A DNA stretch of 5,676 nucleotides from an uncultured bacterium (GCA_934871445.1 CAKXBD010000134.1:1-5676), one strand, 5' to 3'. Shown: positions 1-5,502, counted from the first letter of the stretch. Notes: generated by a model from the letters alone, not told the origin. Program-made: numbers and translations.

Positions 1-75
<75 letters not shown>

Positions 76-139
76 ACAATTGTTATAAGAAAATAAATAT
101 AGAATAATATTTTTTTATGACATTGTTTATTAAAAACAG

Positions 140-169
140 TTGACAAAGACTGCGGGGGGGGGGTATAAT
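140..169 (+). promoter_or_regulatory. Sigma-A promoter with a G10 tract in its spacer
   Basis: An exact TTGACA (-35, 140-145) and an exact TATAAT (-10, 164-169) are separated by 18 bases. The last ten spacer bases (154-163) are all G and directly abut the -10 box. The expected start of transcription is near 176, leaving a leader of about 108 bases before the ATG at 284. The optimum spacer for this sigma class is 17, so this allele is one base long. Changes in the G run would alter promoter strength. It is the only good promoter seen upstream of the three-gene lipid operon. Confidence 0.8.
154..163 (+). repeat. Homopolymer G10 between -35 and -10
   Basis: Ten consecutive G bases sit in an AT-rich intergenic region. 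Homopolymer G/C runs of this length are prone to slipped-strand mispairing. Because the run lies wholly inside the promoter spacer, any length change alters the -35 to -10 distance and nothing else. The nearby poly-C at 1-75 means the exact length should be confirmed in raw reads. Confidence 0.8.
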
Positions 170-197
170 CAGTATAGGTGTTTAGTATAATAAAAAG

Positions 198-239
198 CGG
201 CGGAATTTGAGTTTTATACACTTTCTTCGCAAGCCGCCG
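198..239 (+). promoter_or_regulatory. Possible leader hairpin of the lipid operon
   Basis: Within the predicted 5' leader, CGGCGG (198-203) can pair with CCGCCG (234-239) around a 30-base AT-rich loop that itself contains CTTCGCAAG. No T-run follows, so it is not an obvious terminator. It does not cover the ribosome binding site at 275-280. Only six pairs support it, so this is a weak call. Confidence 0.3.
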
Positions 240-283
240 AGACGAAAAGAACTTTTATAAAATTTAGGAATAAAAAGGAAATT

Positions 284-1375
284 ATGGGAAAAGGGATATC
301 CAAAAGCGCAAAAAAACAAATTTTTAATATCCTTTTTCTCCTCGTGCTCATCGGGATTACGCTGTTCATTTTGCTGACAAGCAACCGGGAGTTAAACTTT
401 GAAAATATAAAAAAATTTATTTTGGGCTGTAATCCGTGGCTGATTGCGAGCGCTTTCGTGTGTATGCTCCTGTTTATCGGCTTTGAGGGCATGAGCCTGC
501 ATCTTATTTCGAGGCGTCTGGGGCATAAAAATAAACTGTATTCCTCCATGGTGTATTCCGCGGCGGACGTCTATTATTCCGCGCTTACGCCGTCGGCTTC
601 GGGCGGTCAGCCCGCTTCCGCGTATTACATGGTCAAGGACGGAATGGATACGGGAACGGCGACGTTCGCGCTGGTGTTCAATCTCATCGCGTATACTTCG
701 GCGATTCTCGTCATCGGCGCTTTGGCGTTTATTCTCCGTCCGCACATGTTTGCGGAGTTTGAATTTTGGATTAAGTTTCTCGTGGTGGCGGGTTTCGTTG
801 CCCAGACCCTTCTGCTTGCGTTTTTTATCGCGTGTATGTGCTGCCATAGAGCGGTCTTGAAGTGCGGGAACGGGATTATTTCTTTTCTGACGAAGATAAA
901 GCTCGTCAAAAAGCCGGAAAAGTGGCGCGGAAAGCTCGCGGACGAGGTGGAGAAATACCGCGCGGGGTTCGAGGAGATCAAAAAGCATCGGGCACTGTTT
1001 TTTGAGGCTTTGCTCTTGAATATCGCCCAACGGATTTCGCAGATTCTCATTACCTGTTTCGTCTGCCTCGCGGCGGATAGGAATGCGCCGTTCAGGGATG
1101 TGTTCGTCATGCAGGCATTCGTGCTGATCGGGTATAACTCCGTACCTCTGCCGGGCGGCGTGGGGGCATTCGAGTATCTCTATCTGCACATTTACGGATT
1201 GCTTTTCGAGAACGCCTTTATTCTCGCGGCGATGATGGTGACGAGAGCAATTTCCTATTATATCTGTATCGTAGTGAGTGGAACGATGACGCTCGCCTAT
1301 CATATACATATCATCAAAAGAAAAAAGAGAGAAAATATACCGCAAGAGAAAAGTGAAAATGAAAAACCAGAGTAA
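284..1375 (+). CDS. Flippase-like integral membrane protein (UPF0104 / LPG-synthase TM family)
   Basis: This 363-aa polytopic protein has hydrophobic segments near residues 13-32, 51-75, 128-151, 163-187, 237-262, 273-290 and 309-345. A charged cytoplasmic loop lies at about 203-237 and the tail is basic (345-363). Two stretches typical of the family are visible: LTPSASGGQPAS (101-112) and PLPGGVGAF (288-296). The family is related to the membrane half of MprF, which flips lysyl-phosphatidylglycerol. The soluble aminoacyltransferase half is absent here, and the length is normal for stand-alone members. The start at ATG 284 follows AAGGAA (275-280). It is the first gene of the operon and overlaps pssA by 23 bases. 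Translocation of an aminophospholipid made by its neighbours is an inference from context; the substrate cannot be read from the sequence. Family assignment is firm, function is not. Confidence 0.85.
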   Translation: MGKGISKSAKKQIFNILFLLVLIGITLFILLTSNRELNFENIKKFILGCNPWLIASAFVCMLLFIGFEGMSLHLISRRLGHKNKLYSSMVYSAADVYYSALTPSASGGQPASAYYMVKDGMDTGTATFALVFNLIAYTSAILVIGALAFILRPHMFAEFEFWIKFLVVAGFVAQTLLLAFFIACMCCHRAVLKCGNGIISFLTKIKLVKKPEKWRGKLADEVEKYRAGFEEIKKHRALFFEALLLNIAQRISQILITCFVCLAADRNAPFRDVFVMQAFVLIGYNSVPLPGGVGAFEYLYLHIYGLLFENAFILAAMMVTRAISYYICIVVSGTMTLAYHIHIIKRKKRENIPQEKSENEKPE

Positions 1376-2033
1376 AAAAATAGTAGGATTTTATCATTAC
1401 GGAGTCATTCTTACCTATCTTTCGGTGATTGCGGCAATCGTCGGAATGTGTTTTTCCGTCGGCGGAAATAAGCCCGCACGTCCCGAAATCGGCGTAATTT
1501 GCCTTTTGATTTCGGGCGTCTGCGACGCCTTTGACGGAGCAGTAGCCAAGACCCGCAAAAATAGGACCAAGGAAGACAGAATGTTCGGGGAAAGGATAGA
1601 CTCTCTCAGCGATTTAATCGCCTTCGGCGTCGCCCCTGCGATGATCGGTTTCGGCATGCGGCTCAACCGTTGGTATTTTATGCCCGTGTATGCCGTATTC
1701 GTATTGTGCGCGCTCATTCGGTTGGCCTATTTCGACGTGACGGAGGAAATCCGCACGAGCGACGAAAATTGCGGCCGCAGGCGCTATTACGAGGGACTGC
1801 CCGTCACGAACGTAGCTTTCGTGCTTCCGATTTTCTATCTTGTCGCCACGATGTTCGCGGTCAAATCGGTGGGGTATAACGCCGTCATGCTTTCGGGGTA
1901 TCTCGCGCTTTCCGCGGCGTTCGTCATACGCTTCAAGATGCCCAAGCTCGGCGTCAAGGGATTGCTGATCGCCATGGCGGTGCTGACGGTCATTCTCGTT
2001 TCTCTGTTCTTTATCAGGCGGGCCGTGATATGA
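1353..2033 (+). CDS. pssA: CDP-diacylglycerol--serine O-phosphatidyltransferase
   Basis: PssA joins CDP-diacylglycerol and L-serine to give phosphatidylserine and CMP in the cytoplasmic membrane, the first step of phosphatidylethanolamine synthesis. The protein is 226 aa with several membrane segments (about 16-36, 45-56, 88-101, 108-125, 152-170, 176-193, 203-221). The CDP-alcohol phosphotransferase signature is present as D58-x2-D61-G62-x2-A65-K66-x12-G79-x3-D83-x3-D87. All the acidic metal and catalytic residues are kept. The usual Arg after Ala is Lys, and the spacer is 12 rather than the common 8. RLAYF (123-127) and YYEGLPVT (145-152) also fit the Gram-positive PssA branch. The start may be GTG 1353 or ATG 1359, in the same frame; both lie inside the preceding gene and have only weak ribosome binding sites, which suggests translational coupling. 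Psd follows directly and supports serine as the acceptor alcohol. Confidence 0.87.
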   Translation: MKMKNQSKKIVGFYHYGVILTYLSVIAAIVGMCFSVGGNKPARPEIGVICLLISGVCDAFDGAVAKTRKNRTKEDRMFGERIDSLSDLIAFGVAPAMIGFGMRLNRWYFMPVYAVFVLCALIRLAYFDVTEEIRTSDENCGRRRYYEGLPVTNVAFVLPIFYLVATMFAVKSVGYNAVMLSGYLALSAAFVIRFKMPKLGVKGLLIAMAVLTVILVSLFFIRRAVI

Positions 2034-2902
2034 GAGAGGTGCTGAAAAAAGAGGCGCTGCGGCCTGCGGCGTCTCTGCGTTTTTTATACGGCAGCAGACT
2101 CGGCGGACTCTTTCTCCGCCTGCTCGTCTGCCGCCCCGTTTCAAAAGTCGTCGGCTGTTTTTTGGACAGCCGATTTTCCCGTATTCTGATTCGCCGATAT
2201 ATCAGAAAACATAAAATCGATATGTCTCTTTACGAAAAAGAGGATTATAAGAGCTTCAACGCCTTTTTTACCCGCCATATCCGTTCGAAGCTTCGCCCCT
2301 TCGACCATTCTCCCGAATCGTTCGTTTCCCCCTGCGATGCGAAATTGTCCGTTTTTCCCGTGGACGAGGGGAGCAGGTTTGAAATTAAAGGATTTTCCTA
2401 TTCCGTCGAAAGCCTTTTGCGAAACGCAGAGCTGGCAAATCGGTATCGCGGGGGACAGTGCCTTGTTTTTCGCCTGACGGTGGAGGATTATCACCGATAT
2501 TTTTATATCGACGACGGAATAAAGGGAGAAAACGTCTTTATCCGCGGAAAGCTGCATACCGTACAGCCTGCGGCCTTGGAAAAGCGGAGGGTATTCACGG
2601 AAAACTGCCGCGAATATACGACTATGGAAACCGAGCATTTCGGCTTGGTGACGCAGGTAGAGGTGGGCGCGATGATGGTGGGACGGATCGTCAATAACGA
2701 CGGAGCGGGCGCCTGCCGCCGCGGCGAGGAAAAGGGGCGTTTCGAGTTCGGCGGCTCTACCGTCGTCCTGTTGATAGAGAGGGGGCGTGCGGTTTTGGAT
2801 GCGGAGCTTTTGGAAAACACGGCGAGAGGGGATGAGACGCTCGTAAAGTGCGGCGAGCGGCTGGGTTCAGCCGTCCTTTCTTTTCCCGAACGCACCCTGT
2901 AA
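2030..2902 (+). CDS. psd: Phosphatidylserine decarboxylase proenzyme
   Basis: Psd removes CO2 from phosphatidylserine to yield phosphatidylethanolamine at the membrane. It is made as a proenzyme that cuts itself at a Gly-Ser bond, turning the Ser into the pyruvoyl cofactor. The 290-aa protein carries GGST at 241-244, so cleavage is predicted between Gly242 and Ser243 (codon 2756-2758). This gives a beta chain of about 242 residues and an alpha chain of about 48. The other residues of the self-cleavage triad are visible as Asp103 in SPCDAKL and His155 in EDYHRYF. FNAFFTR (76-82) and VGAMMVGRI (212-220) are further family landmarks. The start ATG overlaps the pssA stop in ATGA (2030-2033), a classic coupling arrangement. 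GGST in place of the enterobacterial LGST is normal for Gram-positive members. It is the last gene of the operon. Confidence 0.93.
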   Translation: MREVLKKEALRPAASLRFLYGSRLGGLFLRLLVCRPVSKVVGCFLDSRFSRILIRRYIRKHKIDMSLYEKEDYKSFNAFFTRHIRSKLRPFDHSPESFVSPCDAKLSVFPVDEGSRFEIKGFSYSVESLLRNAELANRYRGGQCLVFRLTVEDYHRYFYIDDGIKGENVFIRGKLHTVQPAALEKRRVFTENCREYTTMETEHFGLVTQVEVGAMMVGRIVNNDGAGACRRGEEKGRFEFGGSTVVLLIERGRAVLDAELLENTARGDETLVKCGERLGSAVLSFPERTL

Positions 2903-2920
2903 ACACGTCAAAGGGGAGAT

Positions 2921-2958
2921 TTTTCGGGGAATTTACCGTTTGGTAAATTCCCCGAAAA
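2921..2958. repeat. Perfect 17-bp inverted repeat after psd
   Basis: Arms 2921-2937 and 2942-2958 are perfectly complementary around the four-base loop GTTT. The arms begin with T and end with A, and no T-run follows on either strand, so this lacks the form of an intrinsic terminator. Its core is the dyad that recurs at 2989-3002, which favours a protein-binding site. It could also protect the 3' end of the psd message. Confidence 0.8.
2933..2946. promoter_or_regulatory. Operator-like dyad, copy 1
   Basis: TTACCGTTTGGTAA forms the centre of the long inverted repeat. It differs from copy 2 at 2989-3002 by one base. Short dyads of this size and spacing are typical of dimeric TetR-type repressors, but no regulator gene is visible in the window, so the binding protein is unknown. 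Confidence 0.5.
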
Positions 2959-2988
2959 TCATTGACAGGGTAAATGAAGCTGAAAAAA

Positions 2989-3002
2989 TTACCGTTCGGT
3001 AA
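2989..3002. promoter_or_regulatory. Operator-like dyad, copy 2
   Basis: TTACCGTTCGGTAA has six-base arms (TTACCG / CGGTAA) that are perfect around a central TT. Its centre lies 56 bp from that of copy 1. It is about 50 bp upstream of the -35 box of the next promoter, so it would not block that promoter directly unless the two copies loop or cooperate. A lone TTGACA at 2962-2967 lies between the copies but has no convincing -10. Confidence 0.5.
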
Positions 3003-3051
3003 GCGAGACGGGAAAGCTCTCGCATTTTCCTGAAAATTTTTGTTATGGGTA

Positions 3052-3080
3052 TTGACAATATTGAAGAACAATGATATAAT
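3052..3080 (+). promoter_or_regulatory. Perfect extended sigma-A promoter
   Basis: TTGACA (3052-3057) and TATAAT (3075-3080) are both exact, separated by the optimal 17 bases. TG at 3072-3073 adds an extended -10. Transcription should begin near 3087, about 30 bases before the ATG at 3117. This predicts strong constitutive activity unless repressed, which gives the upstream dyads a plausible job. Confidence 0.88.
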
Positions 3081-3116
3081 TTAAGAAAAATATAGGCAAT
3101 AGGTAGGGGGCATAAA

Positions 3117-3647
3117 ATGCATCTTATTACGGAGAAAGACGGAAATTTATATTCCTATACAGAAAATATATGGACGGGTAAAAAGGAATTGACCTTAAAC
3201 GGCGTAGCCTTGGAGAAAAGAAATAGAGAGGTTTTTGCCGTCAATCGAGACGGAACGGAAGAGCTCATTACGGTGAAAGGGAATTTTCTTATGGGCGTGA
3301 CATTGGTAGAGGGAGACAGAAACAATATCGTTCTTGCCCAAAATAAATGGTATGAATGGGTTTTGATTGTTTTGCCGTTGCTCGGAATAGGAGTCGGTCT
3401 CTTTGGCGGAGCAATCGTCGGTGTATTGAGCGTGCTTTTTTATCTCTTGGGCGGAGCAATCGGCAGCGTGTTAAGCGTGCTTTTCTGTCTGTTGTGCGCG
3501 GGTATCAATGCGACGATTTTGCGCAGTAACGTAAAATTCGGCTTGAAGATAGCCGGCTGTATTTTTATGGCGTTAGTGATGAATTTAGCATGGTTTCTTA
3601 TCTATGCGGCGATTGCCGGCGGGCTTTTCGAATTTTTTTTCGGGTAA
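3117..3647 (+). CDS. Unrecognised membrane protein with a soluble N-terminal domain
   Basis: I do not recognise this 176-aa protein. Residues 1-76 are soluble, rich in charged and beta-prone residues, and probably cytoplasmic. Residues 79-176 are almost entirely hydrophobic and Gly-rich: about 79-96, then two near-identical 15-residue segments (97-111 and 112-126, 12 of 15 identical), then about 126-134, 141-160 and 161-174. It ends in FEFFFG. There is no signal peptide and no catalytic motif that I can see. The ATG is preceded by a G-rich ribosome binding site (AGGTAGGGGG, 3101-3110) and a very strong promoter, and a terminator follows the stop, so it is a single-gene unit. Position after psd with dyads in between hints at an envelope-related role, but that is inference only. 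The gene itself is likely real (good signals at both ends); its function is open. Confidence 0.75.
   Translation: MHLITEKDGNLYSYTENIWTGKKELTLNGVALEKRNREVFAVNRDGTEELITVKGNFLMGVTLVEGDRNNIVLAQNKWYEWVLIVLPLLGIGVGLFGGAIVGVLSVLFYLLGGAIGSVLSVLFCLLCAGINATILRSNVKFGLKIAGCIFMALVMNLAWFLIYAAIAGGLFEFFFG
3405..3494 (+). repeat. In-frame 45-bp tandem duplication
   Basis: Two adjacent 45-base units, 3405-3449 and 3450-3494, both begin GGCGGAGCAATC and share AGCGTGCTTTT. They encode 15 residues each, differing only at V/G, G/S and Y/C. Synonymous changes between the copies show the duplication is not brand new, yet it is still easily read. It lengthens the membrane segment by about half a helix or adds a hairpin. 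Confidence 0.85.
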
Positions 3648-3665
3648 ATTGTCGATGATAAAAAA

Positions 3666-3698
3666 ACGGGTTCTCCTTGGTCGGGAACCCGTAATTTT
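3666..3698 (+). terminator. Rho-independent terminator of the membrane-protein gene
   Basis: ACGGGTTC (3666-3673) pairs perfectly with GAACCCGT (3685-3692) around an 11-base loop. An A-run precedes it and AATTTT follows. It starts 18 bases after the stop codon at 3647. Confidence 0.8.
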
Positions 3699-3787
3699 GT
3701 GTAAATTATGGATTTTATGTAAAAATCGCCTATTGTCAAGTGTTTGAGGAGAAATTTCACAAAAAAGTCACAAAAAATTTTTGAATA

Positions 3788-3835
3788 AATAAAAAAACGC
3801 TCGTCGAAAGAACTTTCGGTGGGTGTTTTTTTATT
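3788..3835. terminator. Bidirectional terminator-like hairpin
   Basis: Arms 3788-3810 and 3813-3835 pair along 23 positions with four G-U wobbles when read as + strand RNA. The tip opens to form a small loop. Seven A precede and seven T follow the GC part, so it can act on the plus strand, where the wobbles are allowed, and possibly on the minus strand. The wobbles favour plus-strand use. The left arm also contains AAAAAACGCTCG, which recurs inverted at 5117-5128 and may instead mark an IS end. Confidence 0.65.
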
Positions 3836-3888
3836 CGATTTTCTATATCGATATGGAATTTATCTGTTTATTCGGTATCTTCCGTAAC

Positions 3889-3913
3889 GCAAAACAGCCG
3901 TCTCGCGGCGGCT
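3889..3913 (-). terminator. Likely terminator of the transposase gene
   Basis: On the minus strand AGCCG (3909-3913) pairs with CGGCT (3896-3900) and is followed by GTTTTGCG. It lies about 40 bases past the transposase stop. The stem is short and the T-run is weak; on the plus strand a longer T-run (3919-3925) follows, so it may work both ways. Confidence 0.45.
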
Positions 3914-3950
3914 TAATGTTTTTTTATTCGGTTATCGTTTCGTTATAATG

Positions 3951-5021
3951 TTATAATGCGGCTAATTGTTTCTCGAACATTTCTTTTGAACAGGCAAAGC
4001 CGAATATCTCTCTCGGATATGCGTTTACCCAATCTTCAATGAATTGTATGGACTTATCGGAATATTTTGTGAAGTCGGTGCCTTTGGGTACTTGCCTTCT
4101 TATATCCCTGTTGATTCTTTCGTTCGTTCCGCGTTCGCAGGAGCTATACGGGTGACAGTAATAAACGTTCGTGCGCTTTTCTGTTTCGTCATATACGGAA
4201 TTTTCCAATCCTTCATAGTCAGAGAACTCCACGCCGTTATCTACCGTGATACTCTTGAAAAGTTTTCTGAATCGTTGCTGTCCGTATTTCTTTTCGAGAT
4301 TGTCTATAACCTGAACGACGGAAGCGGGTTTCCTGTTCGGAATTTTAATGATTTTTTCGTATCTCGTGAGACGTTCGGTAAGAACAAGCAGAGTATCTTT
4401 TGTTCTCTTTTTCCCTACGACACAATCCATTTCCCAATGCCCGAATGAGTTTCTTTGAGAAATATCGTTCGGGCGTTTTTCTATACTCGTACCTTTCGGT
4501 GGACGTTTTGCAACGGGTTTTCTGTAATGTTTCTTTTTCTCTCCGACGGGTAAATGTTTCATTTTTAGATGCGGAAATATTCCCATGGAGATATAGCGGT
4601 AGAGAGTAGTTTTACTGATATTGGTTTTGAAAAGATGATTGCGTTTGATTTCGCCGAGAACGGCGCAGGGTGAAATTTTATCTTTAATGACACGTTTTTC
4701 TATATAGTTGACGAAAGGATAATCGTTGCCGAGTTTAATATCGGGGCCTTTGGAGGTCATATTGAATTTATATTTGTCGTGAGCTTTATTTGCGCTGTAT
4801 CGTCTGACGAATTTATAATGTTTTTCGCCGTACATATCGGTATAGTAATATTCTTTATGGAAATATTCGCCGCGCTTGATTTCCTTATAGACAGCGGAAA
4901 GGGAAAGATTGAGGATATTAGCAATGGTTTTAATTTTAATATGTTCTCTCAGGCAATCCTCTAAAATGAGGCGTTGAGTGTAAGAAATATTTTTTCTGTT
5001 CGTTTTATTCGATTTCCTCAT
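3951..5021 (-). CDS. IS30-family transposase
   Basis: This 356-aa protein catalyses cut-and-join of an IS30-type element. An N-terminal helix-turn-helix (about 13-50, with LSLSAVYKEIKRG) should bind the element's ends, and a second DNA-binding region covers about 110-145. The integrase-like catalytic core follows: Asp199 in HWEMDCVVG, Asp261 in TVDNGVEF and Glu301 in ERGTNERIN, all three acidic residues present. The second Asp and the Glu are 39 residues apart, more than the 33 usual in the family, because of a longer loop at 268-285. HPYSSCERGTNE and RRQVPKGTDF place it in a clostridial branch. ATG 5019-5021 follows AAGGAGG by seven bases. The frame is uninterrupted and of normal length, so the enzyme may be active. 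Its GC content is lower than that of the region just upstream. Confidence 0.95.
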   Translation of the reverse strand: MRKSNKTNRKNISYTQRLILEDCLREHIKIKTIANILNLSLSAVYKEIKRGEYFHKEYYYTDMYGEKHYKFVRRYSANKAHDKYKFNMTSKGPDIKLGNDYPFVNYIEKRVIKDKISPCAVLGEIKRNHLFKTNISKTTLYRYISMGIFPHLKMKHLPVGEKKKHYRKPVAKRPPKGTSIEKRPNDISQRNSFGHWEMDCVVGKKRTKDTLLVLTERLTRYEKIIKIPNRKPASVVQVIDNLEKKYGQQRFRKLFKSITVDNGVEFSDYEGLENSVYDETEKRTNVYYCHPYSSCERGTNERINRDIRRQVPKGTDFTKYSDKSIQFIEDWVNAYPREIFGFACSKEMFEKQLAAL

Positions 5022-5028
5022 GAGTAAA

Positions 5029-5035
5029 CCTCCTT
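5029..5035 (-). promoter_or_regulatory. Ribosome binding site of the transposase
   Basis: AAGGAGG on the minus strand, seven bases before the ATG, is a full match to the 16S anti-Shine-Dalgarno sequence. It fixes the start codon at 5021. Such a strong site is unusual for a transposase, so control is more likely at transcription or through the structured leader upstream. Confidence 0.85.
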
Positions 5036-5055
5036 GAACGTTATTTCCGAGTCGG

Positions 5056-5138
5056 AGCGGGTCCCCGCGGTACGGCGTGGGCCCCGCTAACCCGCTAAGC
5101 CCTACCGCCGAGAAACCGAGCGTTTTTTCTGCGGTAGG
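5056..5138. promoter_or_regulatory. GC-rich structured leader upstream of the transposase
   Basis: This stretch is clearly GC-richer than the flanking transposase. AGCGGG (5056-5061) can pair with CCCGCT at 5083-5088 or with a second CCCGCT at 5091-5096, giving two exclusive hairpins. Next to it CCTACCGC (5101-5108) pairs perfectly with GCGGTAGG (5131-5138), extended inside by AGAAA with TTTCT. No T-run marks a terminator. A possible minus-strand TATAAT (complement of 5139-5144) sits just upstream but lacks a -35. The leader could damp transposase expression or block outside read-through; this is inference. Confidence 0.45.
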
Positions 5139-5148
5139 ATTATAAAAG

Positions 5149-5423
5149 GGGGCTTGCCCCTTCTCCCCTTAGCTCCTAAGGGCGTTCGGTCATTCCCTTC
5201 TTCGACGCCTCGCCTGAATGGTAACGCAAGCCGTCGTGTCTGTCAAGGGTCGGAAAAATTCGTGAGCATAAAGGTAAGGCGTTTTATCCCTCCCGAATTT
5301 TTCGCTAAAATCCCCAAAGGCGGGGGATTTTCCCCTTGACCGCCACTTAGGCTTGCAAAATTAAAAGGGCGAGGCGATCGGAAGTGGAATATCCGAACAA
5401 CGGAGCTAAGCGGATTCAACCCC
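5149..5423 (+). ncRNA. Candidate long structured RNA (rod with three-way junction)
   Basis: Complementary segments nest in perfect order: 5149-5156 with 5417-5423 (one bulge), 5169-5176/5402-5409, 5184-5189/5393-5398, 5192-5196/5386-5390, 5206-5214/5368-5376, 5226-5232/5350-5356, 5242-5249/5333-5340. Inside the last pair two hairpins branch: 5253-5262/5294-5303, which encloses ATAAA/TTTAT, and 5307-5315/5323-5331 with loop AAAGGCG. Apart from the bulged outermost helix, every pairing listed is exact, about 62 bp in eight helices separated by internal loops. Chance cannot readily explain such order. The strand is not settled: I list plus because a small gene follows on that strand. It lacks the hallmarks of tmRNA, RNase P RNA, SRP RNA, group I and group II introns. 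It may instead be a structured DNA site, such as a transfer or replication origin. Confidence 0.6.
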
Positions 5424-5462
5424 GCGAGGCTCCCGAAAATGGAATATCCCGAGTTCGGAAGT

Positions 5463-5502
5463 CTCGAAAAAAGTTAAAAAAGTCGAGCGCCCCGCAAGGG
5501 GT
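5463..5502 (+). other. Two small hairpins before the mini-protein, one with a GNRA loop
   Basis: CTCGA (5463-5467) pairs with TCGAG (5483-5487) around a 15-base A-rich loop. Directly after it CCCC-GCAA-GGGG (5490-5501) forms a compact stem capped by a GCAA tetraloop, extended by a G-U pair. GNRA loops are a mark of RNA rather than DNA function and support plus-strand transcription through this region. They may be the 3' part of the larger structured RNA or a leader of the small gene at 5534. Confidence 0.45.

Larger units (their letters stand above)
3792..5128 (-). mobile_element. IS30-family insertion sequence, ends tentative
   Basis: The transposase gene is certain; the element's limits are not. 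The only inverted match I find flanking it is AAAAAACGCTCG at 3792-3803 and its exact reverse complement at 5117-5128, oriented as terminal inverted repeats should be. That would give an element of 1337 bp, within the usual IS30 range. The match is 12 bp, half of it A-run, it overlaps hairpins on both sides, and I see no target duplication next to it. True ends could lie elsewhere. Confidence 0.35.

Noticed and set aside
214..1345. Long open frames on the minus strand across the flippase-like gene
   Set aside because: They oppose a gene with clear family motifs and start signals, and their translations show no domain pattern. They are shadows.
2921..2958. Intrinsic terminator of the psd operon
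   Set aside because: The stem is strong, but it starts with T and ends with A, and no T-run follows on either strand. I keep it as an inverted repeat with an operator-like core.
4044..4448. Plus-strand open frame inside the transposase
   Set aside because: It is antisense to a complete IS30 transposase with an intact DDE triad, and lacks a convincing ribosome binding site.
5154..5339. 61-codon plus-strand frame
   Set aside because: It runs through the nested helices of the rod element, has no ribosome binding site, and its translation is Pro/Arg-rich without pattern.
5149..5423. tmRNA, RNase P, SRP, 6S, group I or group II intron
   Set aside because: No tRNA-like end, no RNase P or SRP core motifs, no group I core strings and no domain V-like hairpin or GTGYG boundary are seen. 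A 6S RNA would be shorter and would not end in a three-way junction.
5149..5423. Retron msr-msd
   Set aside because: A reverse transcriptase should follow, but only a 39-residue frame is present and the window ends. The fold is also broken by many internal loops, unlike a typical msd stem.
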